A DNA stretch of 64,000 nt from a virus: IMG/VR virus record IMGVR_UViG_3300032116_000062, positions 38,381-102,380 of that record; one strand, written 5' to 3'. Positions 1 to 8,836 of this stretch are shown here, piece after piece (position 1 is the stretch's first letter; the number at the start of each line of letters is the position of its first letter). The notes under the pieces were generated by a model. It was given only the letters and a program-made list of their open reading frames with translations. It searched no databases and had not been told where the DNA came from. The translations under genes were made by a program, and so were the position numbers.

Positions 1-1
1 A

Positions 2-967
2 GGTTACGGAAAAAATGTTATAGGTGGTTCGGATATTTGGTGTAATAATTTTATCGAAAATGTTATTCCATTATTAAAGTCCGAATATAAAATAATAGTA
101 GATAATAGGCCTTTACAAAAAGATGAAAATATTATATACACATGGCAAAATGATGAAGAAGTTGATTCTATTTTAGAAAAATGTGAAAAAATAATATTTC
201 TACACCATTCATATAAAGAAAACCCTATAATTAAAAAGTGGTTACATAAAACGTATCTTACATTTGTTCATGCTTTTATTCCAGATATGGTAGGTTTAAA
301 GGATGAATACGAAAACCTAATGACCCGATTAGATTGGCATTGGCAGAAGGATATTTTAGATAACTCTGAAAATATAGTTTGGATTGGTTATGAAAATGAT
401 ACTATTCACACATATTATCCACAAACAAAAACTGTTACAAATTATTATGAATGGAAAAATAAAAAACCATTTACAGAAATAGTTAATAACAGAATAGGTT
501 ATGCGGCAAGATGTGAAACACGAAAGAATGCGGATTATTTGGATTCATTACCTGCATATGTTTTTTCAAATGAATATGATTATAAACGAATGTTGGAAGC
601 ATCAAAAATAAATTCAGAATTTCATATATTTCAAAAATTTGATTATAAATTTCATCAAACATTTTTTAATAAAAATTTTCAAATATTCCACGCAGCGTAT
701 ACAAAAGAACCGTTTGGTTATGCAATATTTGATGCAATAGATAATGGTAAATTACCTATAATAGATTCTCATTGGATGAAAGGAATTAAGTACAGATATA
801 GAGCAATGAATAAACAACAATTTCACTACCAATGGTTACGGATATTGGAAGATGGTTTTGAAAAAAATAAAAAACAATTTGATAGATTGAAAGCAGGACT
901 TGAAAAATACACAGATAAACAAAAATGGGTTTCAGAAATATGCAGTTACTTAACGAAATACTTATAA
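2..967 (+). CDS. GT-B-type glycosyltransferase-like protein, 5' truncated
   Basis: The frame is open from base 2 to the stop at 967, so the real start lies outside the window; the first internal ATG (287) is not the start. The first visible residues (GGSDIW, then NNFIENV) resemble the N-terminal nucleotide-loop region of GT4/GT-B glycosyltransferases that begin with a GGSE/GGSD motif. The C-terminal part (FGYAIFDAIDNGKLPII) fits the donor-binding half, where such enzymes carry an acidic residue before a Gly-Lys-Leu-Pro turn. It is the first of a run of carbohydrate genes, and its 3' end overlaps the methyltransferase gene. The role is inferred as sugar transfer in glycan assembly; acceptor and donor cannot be read from sequence. 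The family assignment is moderate because the N-terminus is missing. Confidence 0.6.
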   Translation, partial: GYGKNVIGGSDIWCNNFIENVIPLLKSEYKIIVDNRPLQKDENIIYTWQNDEEVDSILEKCEKIIFLHHSYKENPIIKKWLHKTYLTFVHAFIPDMVGLKDEYENLMTRLDWHWQKDILDNSENIVWIGYENDTIHTYYPQTKTVTNYYEWKNKKPFTEIVNNRIGYAARCETRKNADYLDSLPAYVFSNEYDYKRMLEASKINSEFHIFQKFDYKFHQTFFNKNFQIFHAAYTKEPFGYAIFDAIDNGKLPIIDSHWMKGIKYRYRAMNKQQFHYQWLRILEDGFEKNKKQFDRLKAGLEKYTDKQKWVSEICSYLTKYL

Positions 968-1716
968 AAGAATATTTAACTAACAATCCCATACCGGATG
1001 AATCGGGAGTAGTTAAGTATGAGCCTGTAAAATATAGATGGTCACATGGCGCAACCGATACTCATTTGGGTGATGGTTTATTAGTATATTCTTTGATAAT
1101 GATGAACCGTGCAAAAGTATGTGTCTGTATTGGTAGTGGTGGTGGGTTTATTCCACGTATAATGACGCAGGCGAGAATGGATTTGTGGGAACAAAAAATA
1201 TTTGATGGAAATCCTGCAAAAGAATGGGGTGATATAGGAACAACGATTATAATTGATGCGGCAAATGGAGTTGGTGGGTTTACTGATTGGGTGGATGAAA
1301 ATAGTTTTTTGAGAAATCACTACTCACCGCAAGTTATTTTAAATACATCTGAAAGAGCTTACTATGATTATTTTGTAAGGCAAGATATAAAAATAGATTA
1401 TTTACATATAGATGGTGATCATTCCTATGAAGGAGTTAAAAAAGATTTTGAACTATACTCAACAATTATGTCAGAGAACGGAATCATTACTATACATGAT
1501 ACGGATCAAAAATACCATGATACATTCTTAATCCCCAATAATCAGTTAGATCATTTTGATTCTTTTGATGGGCCCGCAAAATTTATAAATGAATTAGAAA
1601 ATAATACTGAATGGAATTTGGTAAATTTAAAAAATTTCATTATGTTTGATTCAAAAAGACCGACAACTACTGGTATAGCTATAGTTACAAAAAAGAATAA
1701 TAAAAAAAGTGAATAA
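925..1716 (+). CDS. Class I SAM-dependent methyltransferase (Methyltransf_24/TylF-like)
   Basis: The product has about 263 residues. A glycine-rich SAM-binding strand-loop (VCIGSGGGFIPR) is followed by the segment DYLHIDGDHSYEGVKKD and then GIITIHDTD, the pattern of the methyltransferase family related to TylF/macrocin O-methyltransferase. In that family the acidic HIDGDHSY loop binds metal and SAM. A second ATG at 940 would reduce the overlap with the upstream gene from 43 to 28 bases and is equally plausible. The downstream glycosyltransferase starts inside its last codons. Its place among glycosyltransferases suggests O-methylation of a sugar, which is inference. Confidence 0.8.
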   Translation: MGFRNMQLLNEILIKEYLTNNPIPDESGVVKYEPVKYRWSHGATDTHLGDGLLVYSLIMMNRAKVCVCIGSGGGFIPRIMTQARMDLWEQKIFDGNPAKEWGDIGTTIIIDAANGVGGFTDWVDENSFLRNHYSPQVILNTSERAYYDYFVRQDIKIDYLHIDGDHSYEGVKKDFELYSTIMSENGIITIHDTDQKYHDTFLIPNNQLDHFDSFDGPAKFINELENNTEWNLVNLKNFIMFDSKRPTTTGIAIVTKKNNKKSE

Positions 1717-2566
1717 AAAAACAATAAGATTAGTAACTATCACAGGATCTAGAACAAACACTCTACGACATATGCTGCAGCACTATAATGCTTTGGTAGA
1801 TGAAATTTTTGTTGTAGTTTATGAATGGGAAGGATTTAGTACCTATGAATCAGTTTTAGAAATAGTAAATGAATTTCCAAAAGCTAAAATTATTAAAAAA
1901 GTTACAAAAGAAAAATATAATTGGGAATACGTTACAGAACTATATAATGAAATAAAAAACTTATATCCAAAAGATTGGTGGATAGTATCTGATGATGATG
2001 AATTTCATATTTACTCAAATAATTTAGATGAAATAATATCAGATTGTGAAGAATTTGGTTGGGATATGGTCCGTGGTGGTTTTATAGATAGAATCGGTAT
2101 AGATGGTGAATTTGTAGAAATACAAAAAAATAAAAATATATTTAAGCAATTCCCAATGGGTGGATTTTTTAGATACCCTATGAGTGGTGCATGTCCAAAT
2201 AAAGTATGTATTATGAAAGGGTATATACAATTAACACCCGGTCAACACTACGCAATTATAAACGGACAAACTACTTGGAGATGGCAAGGGTGGAATCATC
2301 CGTTAATAGCTCCTGTGGATAGATACAACGTACAGGTACATCATTTTAAATGGGATAGTACGTGCTCTGATAGAATAAGAGATGTAGCATCTATAAATAA
2401 GGATTATGCGTATTCAGAGGAATATAGAAAAATGTATAAAGAATTAGCAAAATCCAGATTTGTTATAGATATAAATAACGAAGATTATATGTTTGAAAAT
2501 ATTGGTGATAGTATAAGTGGATATTCAAAATGGAATAAACTTTTAAATAAAATATTATCAATATAA
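1709..2566 (+). CDS. Glycosyltransferase, GT-A (family 2/92-like)
   Basis: The GTG start overlaps the preceding stop by 8 bases; no ATG lies near the N-terminus, so GTG is preferred. The 285-residue product begins with a Rossmann-like strand (IRLVTITGSRTNTLRHML) and has an acidic DxD-type motif in WWIVSDDDEFH around residues 91-101, typical of metal-dependent GT-A enzymes that bind nucleotide sugars. The rest is rich in Trp, Tyr and His (HHFKWDS near the C-terminus), as in GT2/GT92-like proteins. It is followed by a 56-base gap, one of the few in the glycan locus. Donor and acceptor are unknown. Confidence 0.65.
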   Translation: MNKKTIRLVTITGSRTNTLRHMLQHYNALVDEIFVVVYEWEGFSTYESVLEIVNEFPKAKIIKKVTKEKYNWEYVTELYNEIKNLYPKDWWIVSDDDEFHIYSNNLDEIISDCEEFGWDMVRGGFIDRIGIDGEFVEIQKNKNIFKQFPMGGFFRYPMSGACPNKVCIMKGYIQLTPGQHYAIINGQTTWRWQGWNHPLIAPVDRYNVQVHHFKWDSTCSDRIRDVASINKDYAYSEEYRKMYKELAKSRFVIDINNEDYMFENIGDSISGYSKWNKLLNKILSI

Positions 2567-2622
2567 ATTTGGAAAATTATAAAAATAGTTGTATATTAAC
2601 ACATCAAAATTAAATTAAAGTT

Positions 2623-2832
2623 ATGGCAGTCACTAAAAAAAATGAAGAAAGAGATCAAGAAATTTTACTCCTTGAAACCAGAAAAGTAAAGGCTTTAGAA
2701 AAAATAGCCAATTCATTGGATGCGTTGACGATTTGGTTTGAAGAAATCGAAAAAGATGAATGGAGTGAAAGACTTCAATGGTATCTTTATGAATGGCATT
2801 CTAAAAAAATTGCAGGAGATAAAGAAAAATAA
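2623..2832 (+). CDS. Small charged helical protein of unknown function
   Basis: The 69-residue product is highly charged (Lys/Glu) and is predicted by eye to be almost entirely helical, with a Trp-rich C-terminal half (WFEEIE, EWSERLQWYLYEWHS). No family is recognised. Its stop codon overlaps the next start as TAATG, so translation is probably coupled to the GT7-LamG gene. It could be a small partner of the glycosyltransferases, but nothing in the sequence proves this. Confidence 0.6.
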   Translation: MAVTKKNEERDQEILLLETRKVKALEKIANSLDALTIWFEEIEKDEWSERLQWYLYEWHSKKIAGDKEK

Positions 2833-4262
2833 TGCAAAAACAAAAATTAGGAATAATTGTTCCCTATCGTAATAGGGGTGAACACTTGTCTCAATTTTTG
2901 TTGACGATAAAAAAATATTTATCGAACACCGATATAAAGTATGAACTAATAATAGTAGAACAAGCGGATGATAAACCTTTTAATAGAGGAAAACTACTAA
3001 ATATAGGTGTAAAAAAAGCAATTGAATTTGGATGCAAGTATGTAGCTCTACATGATGTGGATATGTTGCCCATTGATGTAGATTATTCTTATGTCCATAG
3101 ACCTACACATTTAGCTACAAAATTTATTTCTGATAATACTGAAAAAAATATAGTATTTGATGAGTACTTTGGTGGTGTAACTTTATTCCCTATAAATGAG
3201 TATTTAAAAATAAATGGATACTCTAATGAGTATTGGGGATGGGGGTATGAAGATGATGATTTGCTTTTTAGATGTAAAGAAAATTCTTTAGAATTAGATA
3301 CAAAATATTATCCTGTAAAAACACGTAATACGGCTGGATTATATTTTAACGGAAAAGATAGTTATATAACATGTCCAAAACCATTTGGATTGGATAACTA
3401 TACAGTATTCGCATCCTTCGAACCTGATGAAATAAAGTGTGATGAAAATTATGAGTTTGATGAATATGTGGTATTTTCTATACCAGGATATGATACAACG
3501 ATAACATATAATTCATTTAAAAGATATAAATTTGAAACTTGGTCAAAATCAAAAAATGTATTTAGTTTAAAATCTAGCATTGCACCAAAATTAAGAACAG
3601 TCATAGCGGTCACAGTAAACCAATACGATAGGATAATAAAACTATACCAAGATGGTGTATTGGTCGATTCCCTAGAAATAGATTCAAAGGAAAGATTAAT
3701 GCCTTACTTTAATCAGGAGTTTTTTTATATAGGAAAAACCACTACATCCGAATTTAATAGTAGACGACCATTCAAAGGAACAATAGATTACTTTGCAATA
3801 TTTAATCACAGTTTAGAAGAAGCGCAGATAAAAGAAATATCAAATAATAGATATATGGGCCTGACTGATAACTATGGTGATTATATTACTTCACATTGTT
3901 TGGAAGTTTGTTATGACATGAAGATAAGTAAAAAAGATAAATTGATAGATTTATCTTCAAATAATAATGATGCTATTATAAATAATTGTGAAAGAGTTCC
4001 TGTTGTTGATATTGATATGATAACGGAAATAAAGATTCCTTGGAGAAAAGCCGGAACTTTTAAATTATTACCACATAAGGAAAATGGATTTTTTGAAAAC
4101 AAATGGACATTTACCGAAACAAGAAAAAATCAAATAAAATTTTATAACGATGTGTTGGGAGGAAAAACAAACTGGAGAAGAGATGGAATGGATACATTGA
4201 ATTATAAAGAAATAAGTTATACAGACATGAAAGATTACCACTATTTATCAGTATCATTATGA
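2832..4262 (+). CDS. Beta-1,4-galactosyltransferase-like (GT7) enzyme with inserted LamG-like domain
   Basis: The 476 residues carry the GT7 signature in order: VPYRNR (10-15), FNRGKLLNIG (50-59), the metal-binding DVD (75-77), YFGGV (112-116) and WGWGYEDDD (135-143). These match the motifs of animal beta-4-galactosyltransferases. At about residue 168 the sequence turns into a beta-rich LamG/concanavalin-like jelly roll (AGLYFNGKDSY onward). Near the C-terminus the GT7 pattern resumes, with KLLPHKENG and DGMDTLNYKE (from about 451), the equivalent of the DGLxSL segment of GT7. The lectin-like domain therefore appears inserted within the catalytic domain rather than appended. A tandem paralogue follows with a 4-base overlap. 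Predicted role: transfer of Gal or GlcNAc/GalNAc to a glycan held by the lectin domain. Confidence 0.8.
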   Translation: MQKQKLGIIVPYRNRGEHLSQFLLTIKKYLSNTDIKYELIIVEQADDKPFNRGKLLNIGVKKAIEFGCKYVALHDVDMLPIDVDYSYVHRPTHLATKFISDNTEKNIVFDEYFGGVTLFPINEYLKINGYSNEYWGWGYEDDDLLFRCKENSLELDTKYYPVKTRNTAGLYFNGKDSYITCPKPFGLDNYTVFASFEPDEIKCDENYEFDEYVVFSIPGYDTTITYNSFKRYKFETWSKSKNVFSLKSSIAPKLRTVIAVTVNQYDRIIKLYQDGVLVDSLEIDSKERLMPYFNQEFFYIGKTTTSEFNSRRPFKGTIDYFAIFNHSLEEAQIKEISNNRYMGLTDNYGDYITSHCLEVCYDMKISKKDKLIDLSSNNNDAIINNCERVPVVDIDMITEIKIPWRKAGTFKLLPHKENGFFENKWTFTETRKNQIKFYNDVLGGKTNWRRDGMDTLNYKEISYTDMKDYHYLSVSL

Positions 4263-5722
4263 AATTAGGAGTTTGCGTACCATATAGAAACCGAGAAGCA
4301 CATTTAAGAAGATTTGTTCCAAAAGTTACAGAATTTTTAAACAATGCTGGAATAGAACACACCATCTATCTGGCTCATCAATGTGATGATGAGTTGTTTA
4401 ATAGAGGGTTAATGAAAAACATTGCAGCAAAGCATGCATTTGATGATGGATGTGATTATATTGTATGGCATGATATTGATATGATACCTGAAGATGATAG
4501 TTGTGATTACTCTTTTCCAAAAGATAATCCTGTTCATATTGCTGTCAACATATCCCAATCTGATTATATGTTAAAGTATGAGGAATACTTTGGTGGAGCC
4601 GTTTTATTTACAAAAGAACAGGTACAAAAAACAAATGGGTATTCAAATGATTATTGGGATTGGGGAATGGAGGATGATGACTTATTTTGGAGATGCGTTA
4701 AAGAAGATATGGTAGATAGAACAAAACTTGATTATAATATTAAAAAAATGGTCGGGGTATTTGATGGCAAGGCATCATATATGGAGATACCAAACAGATT
4801 CGGACATATTTTGAATAATTCACATACGGTTTCTATTTTAGTAAAAGCAGATCAGCAAATTGAAAAAGTCCCAATATGGTTGATTGGTGATAATGATAGA
4901 AAGTTTGTTGAATATCCTATATTAAGAAAGCCGGGTTATGATTGGGGAATATCATTTAATAATAGTAGAGCGTATACTGCAATGTTATGGAATAGTAATA
5001 AAGAAAGTATATACCAATGGTTTAAAAGATATGAAAATGAGTGGACTTGGGTAACTATGGTAGTGGATACGATAGATAAAAAAATGCACCTATATTTGAA
5101 CGGAAGAGAAAGTTCTGCACGAAACGGAACAGGAACAGAATCGCCGGTAACATATACAGGATCGTTAAAAAGATATGGTTCAGAACCATTTTATATTGGG
5201 CATACTCCAAGTATAAGTTCAAACGAACCAAACGCATTTTTTAAAGGACAAATATCTGATATAAAAATTTGGGATAGAGTACTATCCGAAACAGAAGTCA
5301 GAAATTTACACAAAGAATATCCAAAAGATAGTTTGTTAGTTCATTATGATTTTCAAAATATAGATAGAGTTAGTAGAAAACTCGTCGATAATATTAGTGG
5401 ATTTCATGCTGATTTTTCCAGAATTTCATTCAAAACAGAAGATATAACAATACCATATGTTGCGTTACCATATAGAAAAAATGGTAGATTTTTTTGTTTG
5501 CCACATAAAACGGAAGGATTGATTAATGAGGGTGGAATGGAAAAGTGGGCAAAAGGTGAAACTACTGCAAGAAATGAACGCAGATATGTTTTAGAAATGC
5601 AACAAGGTAAAATAGATTATAAAAACGATGGTATTTCTAATGTTGATGAAAAATATGAATTAATTGGAGTTGATACAATATACGATGTACATAAAATGAT
5701 AAATGTTAAATGTATAAAATAA
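4259..5722 (+). CDS. Second GT7-like galactosyltransferase with inserted LamG-like domain
   Basis: This tandem paralogue of the upstream gene has 487 residues. GT7 motifs are VPYRNR (7-12), FNRG (47-50), DID (72-74), YFGGAVLF (110-117) and WDWGMEDDD (133-141). The LamG-like insertion runs from about 165 to 415 (VGVFDGKASYMEIPNRF at its start, PFYIGHTPS and IKIWDRVLSE near its end, both typical LamG signatures). The GT7 C-terminal part returns as CLPHKTEG and DGISNVDEKYEL from about residue 457. The change from WGWG to WDWG and the divergence of the lectin domain suggest a different sugar specificity from its neighbour. Confidence 0.8.
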   Translation: MKLGVCVPYRNREAHLRRFVPKVTEFLNNAGIEHTIYLAHQCDDELFNRGLMKNIAAKHAFDDGCDYIVWHDIDMIPEDDSCDYSFPKDNPVHIAVNISQSDYMLKYEEYFGGAVLFTKEQVQKTNGYSNDYWDWGMEDDDLFWRCVKEDMVDRTKLDYNIKKMVGVFDGKASYMEIPNRFGHILNNSHTVSILVKADQQIEKVPIWLIGDNDRKFVEYPILRKPGYDWGISFNNSRAYTAMLWNSNKESIYQWFKRYENEWTWVTMVVDTIDKKMHLYLNGRESSARNGTGTESPVTYTGSLKRYGSEPFYIGHTPSISSNEPNAFFKGQISDIKIWDRVLSETEVRNLHKEYPKDSLLVHYDFQNIDRVSRKLVDNISGFHADFSRISFKTEDITIPYVALPYRKNGRFFCLPHKTEGLINEGGMEKWAKGETTARNERRYVLEMQQGKIDYKNDGISNVDEKYELIGVDTIYDVHKMINVKCIK

Positions 5723-5726
5723 AAAT

Positions 5727-7145
5727 ATGGCAGAAAGTAAAATAATAAAAGGTGAAAATCCACTATATGTTCAAGTAAAAAATGAATTAGATTCTGTGGG
5801 AAAGGGAATGTGTTTAGCAAAATGGACACAAGTAACAATGCAACTACAAAGTGGCCACAACCACTCATGCCATCACCCAACCACACACAAAATTTCAGAA
5901 GTAGAGATAGCACGAAACCCATCAGCATTACATAATACTAGATTTAAAAAACTAAAAAGAAAAGAGATGTTAAGTGGCCAAAGACCGGCCGAATGTGAAT
6001 ATTGTTGGAACGTGGAAGATAATTCTGATAGATTTTCTGATAGAGTTTTTAAATCATCAGAGAGTTGGAGTTGGGAGCACAAAGAAGAAATTTTCAATTC
6101 TGATTGGAGAGATGATTATAATCCAAAGTATGTAGAAGTTGCATTTAGTAATACTTGCAATTTTAAGTGTTCTTATTGTGGCCCTTCTTTTAGTACCACT
6201 TGGATGGAAGAAATAGAGCAATATGGTGGATATCCTACATCTGATAATTTTAATGATATAACATGGATGGTTAGAGAAAATAAAATGCCAATACCACAAA
6301 GGGAACATAATCCATACGTTGAAGCATTTTGGAAATGGTGGCCGGAACTATATCACAATCTACATACATTCAGAATAACAGGCGGAGAACCTTTATTATC
6401 TAAAGATACTTGGAGAGTATTAGATTATATTATTAGTGAAAAAAATCCAAATAAAAATCTTAAGTTAGCAATCAATTCGAATTTGGGAGTACCGGATGCT
6501 CTGATTGATAAACTAATTGAAAAAATTAAAAAAATAGAAGATGAAGGTAGAGTTAAAGAATTGATTTTATTTACATCTGCCGACACGTGGGGAGAGCAGG
6601 CAGAGTACATAAGAACGGGATTGGAGTTCAATCGTTTTTGGGATAACATTAATAAAATATTATTGAATTGCCCAAAGATAGTTATAACATTTATGGTAAC
6701 ATACAATGCCTTATCTGTATTTAAATACGATAAACTAATAAAAGAAATTTACAAATTAAAAGAAACCTACGCAAGTCCTTATCGGTATTGGAACTCTGCA
6801 ACGTTTTTAGATTCATCATATTTGAGATATCCGATGCATCAGACCGTGCAAGTATTACCACATCAATTTGCAGAAAATATAATGAATCAAGCAAAACTTG
6901 CAACATTCTTTTCTACACCATCTTTCAATTCAACGCAAATTGGTTATAGTGATGTAGAAGTTCAAAAAATAAAAAGAATTTATGATTGGATGTTAGCACC
7001 GCAAGATGCTGAACAGCAAATGAAAAATAGACATAACTTTTATAAATATTTTAGTGAACATGATAGGCGTAGAGGAACCGACTTTTGCAAAACATTTCCT
7101 GAATTAGAAGAATTTTATAATTTCTGTTCAACAATTACAATATGA
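5727..7145 (+). CDS. Twitch/SPASM-type radical SAM protein
   Basis: The 472-residue product has the radical SAM CxxxCxxC cluster motif at C144, C148 and C151 (NTCNFKCSYCGP) and the SAM-contacting TGGEPLL segment. Unusually, cysteines likely to bind an auxiliary cluster lie before the core (C29, C48, then C90 and C93 in PAECEYCW), an arrangement I associate with phage and bacterial 'twitch domain-containing radical SAM' proteins. It lies between GT7-LamG genes and a free LamG gene. Radical SAM enzymes with auxiliary clusters often modify peptides or sugars (epimerisation, dehydrogenation, C-C or thioether bonds). The substrate here is unknown; a sugar or a virion peptide is conceivable. Confidence 0.85.
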   Translation: MAESKIIKGENPLYVQVKNELDSVGKGMCLAKWTQVTMQLQSGHNHSCHHPTTHKISEVEIARNPSALHNTRFKKLKRKEMLSGQRPAECEYCWNVEDNSDRFSDRVFKSSESWSWEHKEEIFNSDWRDDYNPKYVEVAFSNTCNFKCSYCGPSFSTTWMEEIEQYGGYPTSDNFNDITWMVRENKMPIPQREHNPYVEAFWKWWPELYHNLHTFRITGGEPLLSKDTWRVLDYIISEKNPNKNLKLAINSNLGVPDALIDKLIEKIKKIEDEGRVKELILFTSADTWGEQAEYIRTGLEFNRFWDNINKILLNCPKIVITFMVTYNALSVFKYDKLIKEIYKLKETYASPYRYWNSATFLDSSYLRYPMHQTVQVLPHQFAENIMNQAKLATFFSTPSFNSTQIGYSDVEVQKIKRIYDWMLAPQDAEQQMKNRHNFYKYFSEHDRRRGTDFCKTFPELEEFYNFCSTITI

Positions 7146-7891
7146 GCATAAACATCAATACAAATAATTTATATTTGATATTACCATCAAATGTATCATT
7201 TAAAGAATCTAATATATCAGATTCTATGCAAGGTGATTTTACTTTATTCGCTAGAGTAAAATTGGATAAAGAAAAAATAACAGAAAAAGAAGCATTTATC
7301 ATATCAAGAAGTGGAATGCATTCTGGTATATCGGTATTTAAAAATGAAATAGGAAAGGTATTTTTACAATACACATATTGGTTTGAAAACCCGGAAGATA
7401 AAACAAATTCTATAAAACAAATCCACATAGAATTACAAGATTCTATGTTTGAAGATTTTATAGATGTTTATATGACAAATAGTGATGATAAATCAAAGAT
7501 AACCTGTCATTTAAACGATGAAATAGTTGGAAGTATGATTTATGCTGGATTAGATAAAGTAAATTATACAGATTCCCCATATTGGTTTGGGTGTGGTAGT
7601 ATGTTTACCGAAGAAGATGCGAGAAGCATAGGTGATTTTGAATATCATATTGTATTTTCGGTAAGTAAAAAACTTACAATGTTACAAATAAAAGATTTAG
7701 TAGAAAATTATGATAAAAAATATACTAAAATTATTTTTGAAACATATAAAGTGTTTAACTCCGATTTATCTTTTGCAAAAGATTTTGCATTTTTTTGTGA
7801 TTTCGATGTAACAAATAGATACAAAGTTTGGAATTATGCATTCAACGGAAACTACCCACAAATTTATATAGAAGGCAACGTATATTATTAA
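7142..7891 (+). CDS. Free-standing LamG/concanavalin-like domain protein
   Basis: The 249-residue product starts inside the radical SAM stop region (4-base overlap). Its beta-rich pattern (FTLFARVKLDKE, FIISRSGMHSG, CHLNDEIVGS, YWFGCGSMF, then YHIVFSVSKKLTMLQIKDL) matches the LamG-like jelly roll inserted in the two upstream GT7 enzymes. Here there is no catalytic domain. No signal peptide or membrane segment is seen. It may be a glycan-binding partner of the transferases or a virion lectin. The fold assignment is moderate and the function inferred. Confidence 0.55.
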   Translation: MSININTNNLYLILPSNVSFKESNISDSMQGDFTLFARVKLDKEKITEKEAFIISRSGMHSGISVFKNEIGKVFLQYTYWFENPEDKTNSIKQIHIELQDSMFEDFIDVYMTNSDDKSKITCHLNDEIVGSMIYAGLDKVNYTDSPYWFGCGSMFTEEDARSIGDFEYHIVFSVSKKLTMLQIKDLVENYDKKYTKIIFETYKVFNSDLSFAKDFAFFCDFDVTNRYKVWNYAFNGNYPQIYIEGNVYY

Positions 7892-7892
7892 T

Positions 7893-8834
7893 ATGAAAAT
7901 AGCAGTATGTTTTAGTGGCCAATGGAGAACTGGCAATTATTGTTATGATAATCTAAAAAGGTTTTTCGGATTATTATATCCTTATTGTGATTTTTTTATA
8001 CACACATGGGATATAAATAAACAAAAGTGTTATAATCTATCAAACGTATTTTCAAAAGAAACAAAATTAACGGATGATGATATAAATGAACTAAAAAGTA
8101 AATATAATCCGAAAAAAATTATTATAGAAGATTACAATCATATTCATAATACGTTACAAACGTATGAAAAAACGGCATATAAAGATGTTAAAGTTTTTGA
8201 TATAATTCAACCTCTTTGGTACTCTTTTTATAAAAGTGTAGAACTAAAAAAAGAATATGAAAAGGAAAATAAATTTGAATATGATTATGTAATCAAATTA
8301 AGACCTGATATAATATTCAAACCAAATAGAAGATTAGTACAGGATATTGAGTTATATTTTGATGAAATAAATTCTGGAGAATTTTATATAGAAAATTTAA
8401 TGAGAGAGTGGACGGTTGATAATACAACAATTGATGATGTTTATTTTTTATCAAAATCAAAGCAAATGAATATTGCGGCCGAATATCATAATCATTGGTT
8501 AGAATGGGGTATCTTATCTGATACATTTTATGGATTTTTAAGGCATGCACATTTAAATAATTTAAAAATAAGTAATTATAAAAAAAGATATTTAGGTGGG
8601 GATCCTTTTTATTCTGTTATGAGACCGGAATGTTTAAAATACGGAACTACGACTGAAGAAGAATTTGATAATGTTGTAGTTTGCGAAAATTACTATTATG
8701 GTGACCCAAATTCAAATTCAAAATCGCCGAAAGGGTTTTATATACATTTGTTAAAAAATCTATGCAATATAGATGATACTACCGAATATTATGTTGATGA
8801 GTTGGATATAAACCAAAATAAAAAAATTATTTAA
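7893..8834 (+). CDS. Predicted glycosyltransferase, SGQxRT family, paralogue 1
   Basis: The 313-residue product belongs to a family with three more copies in this window (8837, 9642, 16047). Shared blocks are the N-terminal MKIAVCFSGQWRT, the FFIHTWD block near residue 35, a central LWYSFYKSVELKKEYE helix followed by YDYVIKLRPDIIF, and a TIDDVYFLSKSKQMNIA block. The RxDI motif after a buried strand resembles the DxD position of GT-A enzymes. Similar proteins occur in algal viruses, cyanophages and bacteria, usually without experimental function. Glycosyltransferase activity is therefore inference supported by the neighbourhood. This copy is closest to the one at 16047. Confidence 0.6.
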   Translation: MKIAVCFSGQWRTGNYCYDNLKRFFGLLYPYCDFFIHTWDINKQKCYNLSNVFSKETKLTDDDINELKSKYNPKKIIIEDYNHIHNTLQTYEKTAYKDVKVFDIIQPLWYSFYKSVELKKEYEKENKFEYDYVIKLRPDIIFKPNRRLVQDIELYFDEINSGEFYIENLMREWTVDNTTIDDVYFLSKSKQMNIAAEYHNHWLEWGILSDTFYGFLRHAHLNNLKISNYKKRYLGGDPFYSVMRPECLKYGTTTEEEFDNVVVCENYYYGDPNSNSKSPKGFYIHLLKNLCNIDDTTEYYVDELDINQNKKII

Positions 8835-8836
8835 TT

